Assembly: GCA_947245585.1 (NCBI GenBank)
Contig: CAMXPV010000043.1
Location: 1-32,657, forward strand
Direction: 5' to 3'
DNA from: an uncultured Lachnospiraceae bacterium
Lineage (GTDB): Bacteria > Bacillota > Clostridia > Lachnospirales > Lachnospiraceae
Length of the DNA stretch: 32,657 nt
Under the pieces are notes generated by a model, which worked only from the letters and a program-made list of their open reading frames with translations, was not told where the DNA came from and made no database searches. The translations under genes were made by a program, and so were the position numbers. Numbering within the stretch: position 1 is the stretch's first letter; each line of letters starts with the position of its first letter. Below, one piece after another: positions 1-7,337 of the stretch.

Positions 1-217
1 CTTCTTTCACCGTCTCCATCCAAGCATCTTTTACAGATTGTGGAGCATTCGGTCCGGCACTCTGTAACACACGTTCCTCAAAATCCGTTGACGCTTCATA
101 TCGAAGCCGCTCTTCATTCTTTTCAGCTACATATTGTGCAAATGTAGGAGTCCCGCTACTTTTCTGCTTATTTTCGTATGATATGATATTCTGTTGATAA
201 TTAGAATTAACCTGCAT
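1..217 (-). CDS. Hypothetical protein, N-terminal part (runs off the window), probably in the motility regulon
   Basis: Reading the minus strand from an ATG at 217 gives 72 open codons to the window edge, beginning MQVNSNYQQN and continuing through FAQYVAEKNEER. A good ribosome binding site (AGGGGAG) sits a few bases before the ATG. The visible part is polar, rich in Q, N, E and K, with no signal peptide or membrane segment. I do not recognise the family. The only functional clue is a sigma-D-like promoter upstream (312-337), which suggests co-regulation with flagellar or chemotaxis genes. The gene is truncated only by the window boundary. It is too short for the ORF caller but its start context is convincing. 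Confidence 0.65.
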   Translation of the reverse strand, partial: MQVNSNYQQNIISYENKQKSSGTPTFAQYVAEKNEERLRYEASTDFEERVLQSAGPNAPQSVKDAWMETVKE

Positions 218-526
218 TTACGCTCCCCTCTCTCATCCCACAAATATAGATATGCGTAACCAAATGGTTTACTTCGTAATGATCCACTGTCTCACTTTAT
301 ACTCATATTATTTATCGGTCAAAAAATGAATATTTTAATATATTCCCACCCAAATTCACTTTACAATGACATATCATGCCCCTTTGACTCCTCCTTTCTC
401 GGTTTAGCTATCTGTTCCACACAGCATAAGAAGGACGATAGGGGGAGCTAGAAGAGGTAGGAAGATTGAGGGAAAAGAAGAGGGCCTTGCAAAATAATTC
501 ATATAAAAAGTCAAGAATCTTGTAGA
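218..526. other. Intergenic stretch without a supported gene
   Basis: Apart from the sigma-D-like promoter, I see no gene in these 309 bases. A strong Shine-Dalgarno-like AAAGGAGG is present on the minus strand near 392-399, but the nearest ATG opens a frame of only 16 codons, so it is not called. Short AT-rich runs and a weak palindrome (CAAGAATCTTG, near 510) are present without a T-tract good enough for a terminator. Confidence 0.5.
312..337 (-). promoter_or_regulatory. Candidate sigma-D (sigma-28) promoter
   Basis: On the minus strand a -35 TAAA (334-337) is followed after 15 nt by CCGATAA (312-318). This matches the flagellar sigma-28/sigma-D pattern TAAA-N14-16-(G)CCGATAA/T. It would start transcription near 305, about 88 nt before the ATG at 217. 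The G of GCCG is replaced by A here. Assigning the downstream gene to the motility regulon is inference. Confidence 0.5.
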
Positions 527-796
527 TTAGTGATCATCCGCGTTCTTTAACAGCAAATCTATCTCTTCCAGATTCATATCCTGCTGTTCCTGTTTTTCCT
601 TGGTATAATCCCCATATCCCATACCATACTTTTCGGCCCTTACTTCCCCAAGTTCCTTTTCAAGATCAAAATCATCTGGCAGACGCTTCTCCATACTCAG
701 GATTTCTGCAAGCGCATTCCGGGCTCTCTTTTTGTCTTCGTTCCTGTCTATGGACATTGCTTCCTGATTCTGCAAAATATTGATCACATACATCAT
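527..796 (-). CDS. Small antitoxin-like hypothetical protein (89 aa)
   Basis: An 89-residue, strongly charged protein. Its centre (residues 25-57: KRARNALAEI, then LPDDFDLEKELGEVRAEKYG) resembles the C-terminal tail of small clostridial antitoxins, which often end in 'LP-DFD-KEL-E-R-E-KYG'. No DNA-binding domain precedes that motif and no toxin gene follows, so it may be an orphan or a remnant. The start at 796 has AGGGAAG about 6 nt upstream; the next Met at 757 is an alternative. It lies just downstream, on the same strand, of a decayed nucleotidyltransferase, suggesting an eroding toxin-antitoxin-type locus. The family resemblance is from memory and is weak. Confidence 0.4.
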   Translation of the reverse strand: MMYVINILQNQEAMSIDRNEDKKRARNALAEILSMEKRLPDDFDLEKELGEVRAEKYGMGYGDYTKEKQEQQDMNLEEIDLLLKNADDH

Positions 797-863
797 ATTG
801 TCTTCCCTGCTTCTTCTCCGAGATTGCCGCCTACACTGCCATTCTGACGCACCTGCTTCCTAT

Positions 864-979
864 AAATTTTCCCGTTCGCTGTACCTTTTTGCATAGGAAC
901 CAAACAGCTATAATCTTTTTATTCCATAAAAACATGCTATTGGTACAACAGCTTTCTGAATTTCGCTGATATCCGGCAT
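864..979 (-). pseudogene. Remnant of a MNT-type nucleotidyltransferase (GSxAxG family)
   Basis: From an ATG at 979 (AGGAT ribosome binding site 5 nt upstream) the minus strand reads MPDISEIQKAVVPIACFYGI, KRL, a TAG stop at 908-910, then LFGSYAK. The motif 'YGI-RLYLFGSYAKG' is the signature start of minimal nucleotidyltransferases (MntA/HepT-type antitoxins and relatives). The stop replaces the aromatic residue expected before LFGS. Directly after AYAK-equivalent residues, an A5 run (886-890) shifts the frame away from the expected G-T/A continuation. The catalytic DxD segment that should follow is not found. I infer a dead, truncated gene. The end coordinate is approximate because homology fades after the frameshift. 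Confidence 0.6.
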
Positions 980-1342
980 ATGTACATCCTACATAACGTC
1001 TCATGACAACAGACAATCTGGCAATGCAATAAAGTTTATACGCTGATCATAAAACCAACAAATTTTAAAAATCTATATTGAGCGCAAATACAATCTGCAA
1101 AGCTATTGTCTAAATTTCTTCCTGCGTTTTAGTTATAGTATCGCTAAGCATTTTCTTCAAATCCCAACAATCGATCAGCATCTATTTTTCCCGCCCCCAT
1201 TTAAGCGCCGCAAAATGCTTCGGCCTTTTGCTCATGTAGCGACTACTTGAACTCTTTTTTCTGTTCGTTATAAGTCCTGTTTTATATTGACTTTTCTTTT
1301 TTGAACCATACTCACCCTCATAACTATAACCAAATACTAAAT
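980..1342. other. Intergenic stretch, no supported gene
   Basis: These 363 bases hold no convincing gene. On the minus strand an ATG at 1309 with a good ribosome binding site (GAGGGTGAG) opens only 13 codons before a stop. The neighbouring frame stays open to a TAG at 1182-1184 and encodes a basic stretch ending MSKRPKHFAALKWGREK. A one-base shift would join them into about 42 codons, so this could be a broken small gene, but I have no family match. Confidence 0.4.
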
Positions 1343-1858
1343 CTATTTATGTACTTCTTTCTCAGCATTTTCTTGATTTGCAGGAGTCATCATTTGCTGA
1401 AACATATTCATCAAATTTTGCTGAGATATTTGAAATTCTTGTGTCTTATTCATTGCTTCTAACATTCCTTGTGGAATATAAGGATTCTGTATCGTTTCCC
1501 AAGTTATTTTACCTTTATATCCCAAGGAATTAGCTATTTGCTCAATCAACTTATGTCTTTCTGTTAAAAGCTTTTTTAAATCTGTATCAGAAGGCTTTTC
1601 TATACATAGTTTATCATAATATGATCTCCACTGCCTTATTACTGCATCATCATCCGCAAACACAACATCTAATATATTTAATGCCCATACCATATCATGA
1701 TTCCAACCAAGTCCTCTGCTAGTCATCAAAATTTTGAATATTTGCATCTTGTCATCTCGTTTTTTTGCTTTTTCTTGCAACTTCTGCCCCACAATAACGG
1801 CTATTATTGGAACTAATAAAAGCGCAACTATATTAAGAAATTTATAGTATATATCCAT
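1343..1858 (-). CDS. DUF6680-like small membrane-anchored protein
   Basis: A 171-residue protein. One N-terminal hydrophobic helix (about residues 6-25) is followed by a basic, coiled-coil-prone segment and then a soluble domain: IFKILMTSRGLGWNHDMVWA, LNILDVVF, then a W-x-x-YYDKL element. This order (TM anchor, 'R..IF..LM.TR', 'H..ALN.IDV.F', 'V..W..Y...L') fits the DUF6680 family as I remember it. That family has no established function but is often seen near mobile or defence genes. The start at 1858 has an excellent GGGAGG site 5 nt upstream. It is the last gene of the minus-strand defence block, 64 bp after the AlbA_2 gene, with a 25-bp dyad in the gap. The C-terminus is glutamine- and methionine-rich. 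Confidence 0.6.
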   Translation of the reverse strand: MDIYYKFLNIVALLLVPIIAVIVGQKLQEKAKKRDDKMQIFKILMTSRGLGWNHDMVWALNILDVVFADDDAVIRQWRSYYDKLCIEKPSDTDLKKLLTERHKLIEQIANSLGYKGKITWETIQNPYIPQGMLEAMNKTQEFQISQQNLMNMFQQMMTPANQENAEKEVHK

Positions 1859-1893
1859 TTTAGCCTCCCATAATTTATTGCTTTCCGTTCATT

Positions 1894-1918
1894 ATTCGCT
1901 CATTTTATATGAGCGGAT
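1894..1918. repeat. Inverted repeat ATTCGCTCAT-N5-ATGAGCGGAT
   Basis: Ten-base arms (1894-1903 and 1909-1918, one mismatch) are separated by 5 nt. The dyad lies in the gap between the AlbA_2 gene and the DUF6680-like gene, about 36 bp upstream of the latter's start. No T-run follows the hairpin on the minus strand, so it does not look like an intrinsic terminator. It shares sequence and geometry with the dyad at 2133-2159, consistent with an operator or a regulatory RNA hairpin. Confidence 0.6.
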
Positions 1919-1922
1919 TTCT

Positions 1923-3332
1923 TTAAATCTTTGTATATATATTCCCTTTTGTTATTTTTTTACTTTTAATAACTCCACAGTCGGTTAATGCTTTTAAATA
2001 TCTGCGAACCTGAGCCTCTGACTTTCCTGTTATTTTTTTCCCTATCATAGTTGTAATTGTATCATTGTTTTTTAGATATTCAAGTATTTGTTGCACAGGT
2101 TCTCTCATTTTGCCACTCATTAATTCGCTCATAATTCGCTCATCTGAAATGAGCGAATTATTTTCATTACCATTTAACAACTCCAAATAATTATCGCACG
2201 CCTTGCACAGTACCATAATTCCAGATGCGCTGATATTGTATTCTGGCAAACGTCCATCGTACTTTACACACGCCTCCTTGATTTTGTCAAATCCTCTGCC
2301 CCACGCCTCTATCATACCACTCTTAAAAAAGACATTTGCCAGTTTTGGATTATACGGCTTGGAAGAATGCTTTTTAAACAGTTTCTCTGTTGAGTCTAGT
2401 TCAGACGGCATCTCACCATCATTCCAGATATATATTTTATCCTCATATACGCTGATCTGAATCGGATTACAGGCACTATAATCCTTGTGGACCACCGCAT
2501 TCAACAATATCTCGCGGAACGCTTCCTGCGGGAACATAAACTGTTCGATTCTCTGGATCCCGTCATAATAGATTAGGGCTTTCAAATATTTCGTATAAAC
2601 CAAATCAACCGTCTTATCAATCTGTTCAATTAGAGAGCCATGCACCTCATCCTGATATTTTAGATCAGAATCGGAATTTCCAAAATAGCCAATTTTAATA
2701 TAGGAACCTGCAACCCATTTCTCTGGATCTTTATAGAATGCCAACATTGCTGCTCTTATCAGATAACCTTCTTCATCAATTAAATGAAGGTTTTCCATCA
2801 ATATTGTATCATTAACCTTTGTTTCTTCCTCCGTCAGCCTTCCTCTTCTTATCGCCTTTTCTTTCAGTAAATCAATTGACTCTCTCCTTAAATCTGTCAC
2901 TTTCAGCTTTGGAATCGGCATACCATCCCATGTTCTGCCCTGTGATTTCAGAATTGCTTTGTCAAGTTCTTTTCCTGTTATCGTCCTCATTGTGCTACCA
3001 GAGCGATAAAAATATTTGCCATGATAACTGATAAGCGAAGGGTATTTGTCCACAATAATTTCAATATATTGCAGTTTCCCCTCATATAGCAAATTGACAT
3101 CCGCTACGATACCCATTGTATCCGTAATTTTATTGGGAATAGCCTCCAATAACTTTTTTCTGTCTTTATCGCTGAGTCCAACAACTTCCCCATCATCATT
3201 TTTGCCGATATAAAGGGTTCCACCGTATGCGTTTGCATAGCCGCAGATCCATTCTAAAAATTCATCATGCCATGATTCTTTGTATTCTATTGTTTGATGT
3301 TCTGGCATACCCCACATGCTTTCTATCTTCAT
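1923..3332 (-). CDS. AlbA_2 (Schlafen-type) / HATPase_c_4 / winged-helix ATP-binding protein
   Basis: A 469-residue protein. Residues about 10-125 form an AlbA_2 domain (HQTIEYKESW, then YANAYGGTLYIGKNDDGEVVG). Residues about 265-370 resemble the C-terminal HATPase_c_4 module of the RecG-like/AlbA_2 family (EAFREILLNAVVHKDYSACN, then GMIEAWGRGFDKI). Residues about 405-469 form a winged helix. Such proteins are annotated as transcriptional regulators or ATP-binding proteins and recur in mobile and defence islands. It follows hamB by 63 bp. The ATG at 3332 directly abuts GAGGAG, which is unusually tight; the Met at residue 6 is the alternative start. A repetitive stretch (ISDERIMSELM) is encoded by iterated ATGAGCGAATTA units that form a DNA dyad. 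Autoregulation through that dyad is inference. Confidence 0.75.
   Translation of the reverse strand: MKIESMWGMPEHQTIEYKESWHDEFLEWICGYANAYGGTLYIGKNDDGEVVGLSDKDRKKLLEAIPNKITDTMGIVADVNLLYEGKLQYIEIIVDKYPSLISYHGKYFYRSGSTMRTITGKELDKAILKSQGRTWDGMPIPKLKVTDLRRESIDLLKEKAIRRGRLTEEETKVNDTILMENLHLIDEEGYLIRAAMLAFYKDPEKWVAGSYIKIGYFGNSDSDLKYQDEVHGSLIEQIDKTVDLVYTKYLKALIYYDGIQRIEQFMFPQEAFREILLNAVVHKDYSACNPIQISVYEDKIYIWNDGEMPSELDSTEKLFKKHSSKPYNPKLANVFFKSGMIEAWGRGFDKIKEACVKYDGRLPEYNISASGIMVLCKACDNYLELLNGNENNSLISDERIMSELMSGKMREPVQQILEYLKNNDTITTMIGKKITGKSEAQVRRYLKALTDCGVIKSKKITKGNIYTKI
2122..2159. repeat. Triple ATTCGCTCAT motif forming a perfect 11-bp dyad inside the AlbA_2 gene
   Basis: AATTCGCTCAT occurs directly repeated at 2122-2132 and 2133-2143. 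It then appears inverted as ATGAGCGAATT at 2149-2159. The second and third copies form perfect 11-bp arms around a 5-nt spacer, the same spacing as the intergenic dyad at 1894-1918. It lies in the coding part just before the winged-helix domain, so it could be a coding repeat, a binding site, or both. Confidence 0.7.
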
Positions 3333-3395
3333 CTCCTCGCTAATTTACCACTTACTATATAATGAATTAGAAATATACTTTGATATAAAAATCTT

Positions 3396-5927
3396 CTATT
3401 TCAAAAAGTCTAATTGCACTTGAACCCAATATGGTATAGCTGAATAATTTTCCCCAATAATTTGTCGAATGCTTTCTTCAATATCAATTTTATTGAAATT
3501 GTTATAATTTACTTTCTGAAAAAATTTATCATAAAGATACAAGGCAGTCTCTCGCGCTATACCCATTTCGATCATTGATCTATTTGCAATGTTAAACGCA
3601 CCTAATTGCATGCACGATAAAAAACAACTTTCTGGATTTTTTATATCAAAAATAGGCTTCAGTAAAAGAGGAATACTGAATGAAATTGTATTTTGCAACA
3701 ATTCAATAGTTTCATCAATATTATCTGCACCATCATCTCCCTCATATCTGCTATCATTTAAGATATCTTTTAATTTTTTCTCTTGAGACCAACTCATACA
3801 TAATCCTGTCATTATTCCCTGCATTTGTTTACTTTGATATTTCTGAGGAATATGTTTATTATACATACTTGCCGTCTCTTCTGTATCTCTTAGAAATCTC
3901 ATCATACTGTCCAGTTTAGCTTTCGCCCCTTTTTCATAAGGAGTCATCGGAACTTCACCATTATATTCTGTAAAAATAGTTTCCAACACAAATGGATCCC
4001 AATAACGATTCTGGTAACAAATTTTATTTGGAATAGTAAGATTACTCAACTTTAAAATAATAGCTGCAACCTGCTTTTGCGACAATTTTATTCCTACATC
4101 CCGCATTTTATTTTTAGCCTGCTCGCCATATCTCAATACTGATTGTCTGATATAAGATATTAAATACCCATATTTCTGCATTGTTGCATCAACAGGTTTA
4201 ACACCATTCAAAACATCTTCTATTTCATATCGGTATTCTTCAAAACATTGCTCATAGCTAGAAGGTAATTCTTTTGTCACATCATCAAAAAGCTCCATCT
4301 GCTCATAACCTTCTGTATCCGAGAACTCGTCTTCATCCATAACGAAAGTTCTACCTATATAATCTTTTAACAGCCTACCCGCCCTTCCTCTCAAATTTGC
4401 CATCTCATAATTTGTTAGTTCCGCAGAATTTCCTCTTTTCCTCATATATAAATGTGGATTTCTTATGAATACATTCTGCGCCGGAAGATTTACTCCTTGT
4501 AATAAGGTAGTTGTACATACAACGTTACTAATTCTTTTTTCAGATATTGCTCGTTCCAAAGTTCTACGAACATGCATCGGCAGCTTCCCATGATGATAAG
4601 CTACTCCCTTTAACAATGTATCGCATAATGAATACTTGGCATTAATAGTTTCCTTATAATATTGTATAAGTTCTTCTTCAATACATCCCACCTTTGGTGA
4701 TAAAGCCAACGCTATTTTTCTAGCTCCATTTGAGGTTGGTGCAAAAATTATATTTTGCTCTTCACTCCCCACATCATTAATAAAATGATTTAAATAATTA
4801 AGATATTTTTCTGTATAGACTTTTTGCCCATAACCTTGAATAATAGCGGCATTATCTATTTTTTCTATTATTGGCTCATTCGTTAGAGCACAGTACTGTT
4901 TAAAATAAAATGATTTATCAATCTTTTTAATGCTATATGTCAAATTCAATACCGGACTTATTTCTGTAGTATGATCCTTGGTTTCAATGCCAAATATACT
5001 TTGACCAATTTTATCAATCTGCTCAATTCTCGGTCCAGAAATAATGATTTGATCGACATTATCCTTATATCTAAATTCAACCAATGTATCAAACAAAATT
5101 TTTGATCTTTCGTCACTATCTTCTTTTATTCTTTCGATATTTTGAATTTCATCAGCTATCAATATTAATTTTTTTGTAAATGCTTTTTCTGAATCCGCAA
5201 AAGCTGCAATCGCTTTTTCTTGAGTTAATACATATATATGTTTTGCATCGGCTTGCTGCTCCTCATCAAAAGAATTTGATATCCTATAGTTTGATATTCC
5301 CGCCTCTTTCAATCCTTTGGCAAAATCCTCTGTAACTTGATTTATCAAACTTAGCGTTGGAACAATATACACAACATCTATGTCCTCTTTATTAAGGCGC
5401 TCAATAATTTTCAATAATATGACAAATGATTTTCCTGCTGATGTCGGTGCAGATATCCCCAATATTCTATCTTCATTCATACTATCCCATATTCTCTTCT
5501 GAAAACTTGTAAGCAAATATTTCCGACCACATACAGTAACTTCATTATTTTGCTGATTTATTGTTGCAACGACCTCATCAATCCAACTATTTAAACGTGA
5601 AAAACTACACAATATCTTATCGAAATTGTTATCACATATTACCGCAGATGTTGGATACCCTATCCTTGAAAGGAATTTAATAACTACCGATCTCAAATCG
5701 TATAAATTATGATTTATATGTTCCCACATAAGCCCAATAACAGTTATTATGTAATTCGCAGAAGGTTCTTGAACCATAATAGATTCATGATCAAGGCACC
5801 GTATAGTATCATATATCAATTTATCGTCCACATTTTCTTGAGTAGAAATTAATTTTGCTTTATTTGCAACATGATAGAATTCTATCTTTAGCCATTTCTC
5901 TAACACATCTTTTTTCAATTTTTCCAT
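3396..5927 (-). CDS. hamB: Hachiman anti-phage system helicase HamB
   Basis: An 843-residue superfamily 2, Ski2/Hel308-like helicase. Visible motifs are Walker A APTSAGKS (residues 160-167), Walker B LILIADEIQ (DE at 259-260), motif III ISGPR (296-300), motif V CTTTLLQGVNLPA (471-483) and motif VI NLRGRAGRL (511-519). A long C-terminal region carries no further enzyme motif that I recognise. In Hachiman, HamB is an ATP-driven helicase that senses DNA state and controls the HamA nuclease. The start at 5927 has AAAGGA 7-8 nt upstream and lies 16 bp after the hamA stop, so the two are surely co-transcribed. The gene is strongly AT-rich compared with ppdK, as expected for acquired DNA. All core helicase motifs look intact, so the gene should be functional. 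Confidence 0.85.
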   Translation of the reverse strand: MEKLKKDVLEKWLKIEFYHVANKAKLISTQENVDDKLIYDTIRCLDHESIMVQEPSANYIITVIGLMWEHINHNLYDLRSVVIKFLSRIGYPTSAVICDNNFDKILCSFSRLNSWIDEVVATINQQNNEVTVCGRKYLLTSFQKRIWDSMNEDRILGISAPTSAGKSFVILLKIIERLNKEDIDVVYIVPTLSLINQVTEDFAKGLKEAGISNYRISNSFDEEQQADAKHIYVLTQEKAIAAFADSEKAFTKKLILIADEIQNIERIKEDSDERSKILFDTLVEFRYKDNVDQIIISGPRIEQIDKIGQSIFGIETKDHTTEISPVLNLTYSIKKIDKSFYFKQYCALTNEPIIEKIDNAAIIQGYGQKVYTEKYLNYLNHFINDVGSEEQNIIFAPTSNGARKIALALSPKVGCIEEELIQYYKETINAKYSLCDTLLKGVAYHHGKLPMHVRRTLERAISEKRISNVVCTTTLLQGVNLPAQNVFIRNPHLYMRKRGNSAELTNYEMANLRGRAGRLLKDYIGRTFVMDEDEFSDTEGYEQMELFDDVTKELPSSYEQCFEEYRYEIEDVLNGVKPVDATMQKYGYLISYIRQSVLRYGEQAKNKMRDVGIKLSQKQVAAIILKLSNLTIPNKICYQNRYWDPFVLETIFTEYNGEVPMTPYEKGAKAKLDSMMRFLRDTEETASMYNKHIPQKYQSKQMQGIMTGLCMSWSQEKKLKDILNDSRYEGDDGADNIDETIELLQNTISFSIPLLLKPIFDIKNPESCFLSCMQLGAFNIANRSMIEMGIARETALYLYDKFFQKVNYNNFNKIDIEESIRQIIGENYSAIPYWVQVQLDFLK

Positions 5928-5943
5928 GGAAAGAATCCTTTCA

Positions 5944-6858
5944 CTATATCATCTTCTGGAAACGCTGTGCTAAATCTTTCAAATCCCAGATAGGAAATAC
6001 AATATATGTAATGCGCAATAAAATAGGATTTTGAACTATATTTATTTTTGTATTATCAAAATCATGATATTTTTTCTCTATTATTTTTTCAATCTGTTTC
6101 TGTATATCTTTTTCACTTACTTTGTTCAGCTTAGAAGTCTCATTATATATAATTATACTGACTAATTCTATTTCAATAGGTTTTAATGTGTTGTTCAAAT
6201 ATTTATCAGCAATCAAATTCATTTCTCTATCCAAAAAATCTTCATGCACATATAGATTCAACTCTTTTCTATGATTTGCATATGTATTTAAAATACTGTT
6301 TAGTGCATCTTCAAAGGCTTCATTAAACTTGTATTTACTCGTATATGTCTTTGCCTCCCCCAATATAATTATATTTTTCCCTTGTTCCAATTTATAATGG
6401 ATAGCATCTGCCCCAAATCTCTCATGGTCTGATGATGTTGTAATTTGCATTTTTCTTAATAACGGAATTGCCTGCATACAATGTTGAATAAACTGAAATA
6501 ATAATAGTTCACCGAGTTGTCCCTGAATAAGCAAATTATCATTCAAATGATTCCCCCTAAATTTTTGTCTTGCTTTTCTTCCCACTTCTTGTGTTGCAGC
6601 CGCTTCCGTTTTCCCTTTTTTTACTGCTGCTTTTTTGAGTTCTAAAAACTTTTCTGAACTATATATCCAATCAATTATGGAATCTGCTAATTCATCAAGA
6701 AAATCATCACGTAATTCGTTTATATCCTGGTATTCTATATATGCCCCAATATGCTCTTTGTTATTCGGAAGAATATCGTATATTCGAGATGTAACATGAA
6801 TCATCCTAAACAAAGAATTCGATTTAATTAGCCTTTTTAATATATCCTTTTCTTCCAA
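5944..6858 (-). CDS. hamA: Hachiman anti-phage system nuclease HamA (DUF1837)
   Basis: A 304-residue DUF1837 protein. The PD-(D/E)XK-type core is visible: GELLLFQF (E117), then SSDHERFGADAIH (D151), then IILGEAKTY (E168, K170). These are the acidic and lysine residues expected of the HamA nuclease, which degrades DNA when HamB releases it during infection. An N-terminal region (1-110) rich in charged helices precedes the core, including the 'DFLDELADSIIDWI' segment typical of the family. It sits directly upstream of hamB and 44 bp downstream of vsr on the same strand. Length and order (hamA then hamB) match described Hachiman loci. Nothing suggests truncation. Confidence 0.85.
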   Translation of the reverse strand: MEEKDILKRLIKSNSLFRMIHVTSRIYDILPNNKEHIGAYIEYQDINELRDDFLDELADSIIDWIYSSEKFLELKKAAVKKGKTEAAATQEVGRKARQKFRGNHLNDNLLIQGQLGELLLFQFIQHCMQAIPLLRKMQITTSSDHERFGADAIHYKLEQGKNIIILGEAKTYTSKYKFNEAFEDALNSILNTYANHRKELNLYVHEDFLDREMNLIADKYLNNTLKPIEIELVSIIIYNETSKLNKVSEKDIQKQIEKIIEKKYHDFDNTKINIVQNPILLRITYIVFPIWDLKDLAQRFQKMI

Positions 6859-6902
6859 ACTCTGTCTCCTTTTTACTCAAACTATTGTATACATCCGTAT
6901 CT

Positions 6903-7337
6903 CTAATTTTCTCGCAATTTTATATCCCATATTGCCTCTTCAACTACTCGAACACACTCATCCACATTTTTAGCAATATCCTTCCCCCAGAACCTAATCA
7001 CTGTCCACCCCTCAAACAATAATCTTTTATTTATTTCATCATCACGCTCTCGGTTTCTGGAAATCTTGCTGATCCAATACTGGCTGTTATTACTCTTTTC
7101 TAATCTCGGTTTTAATACTTCCCAATCCTTTCCATGAAAAAATTCACTGTCACAGAAAATTGCTATCTTATATTTTGTCAACGCAATATCCGGTTTTCCC
7201 GGTAGACTGCCATAATTTTTTCGGTAACGATACCCTTTATTCCACAGGGTTTTGCGCAGTTTTACTTCTATGCTGGTATCCTTTGCCTTAATACGCTGCA
7301 TATTCTTCCGTCGCTGTTCTTTTGTCAAATTATCCAT
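6903..7337 (-). CDS. vsr: Vsr-family (very short patch repair) endonuclease
   Basis: A 144-residue protein aligning throughout with Vsr: N-terminal KNMQRIKAKDTSIEVKLRK (E24), then GYRYRKNYGSLPGKPDIAL (D50), then IFCDSEFFHGKDW (D63, H68), then W-x-x-KI-x-RN-x-x-RD and a C-terminal 'GW-VIRFWG'. D50 and H68 correspond to the Mg-binding Asp51 and His69 of E. coli Vsr. The E. coli His64 position is Asp here, a change that I believe is common in Firmicutes homologues. Classical Vsr nicks at T:G mismatches left by Dcm methylation. No cytosine methyltransferase is present in this window, so here it may serve defence rather than repair. It is the first gene of the block leading into hamA. The ribosome binding site is weak (AAAAAG). 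Confidence 0.85.
   Translation of the reverse strand: MDNLTKEQRRKNMQRIKAKDTSIEVKLRKTLWNKGYRYRKNYGSLPGKPDIALTKYKIAIFCDSEFFHGKDWEVLKPRLEKSNNSQYWISKISRNRERDDEINKRLLFEGWTVIRFWGKDIAKNVDECVRVVEEAIWDIKLREN

Noticed and set aside
831..1016. 61-codon minus-strand ORF beginning MSVVMRRYVG
   Set aside because: It overlaps the nucleotidyltransferase remnant in another frame, has no ribosome binding site at its start, and encodes a Cys-rich sequence without family resemblance.
1182..1309. Possible small basic protein (MVQKRK... joined by a frameshift to ...MSKRPKHFAALKWGREK)
   Set aside because: Requires a one-base frameshift. The in-frame product from the good ribosome binding site is only 13 residues, so it is noted but not called.
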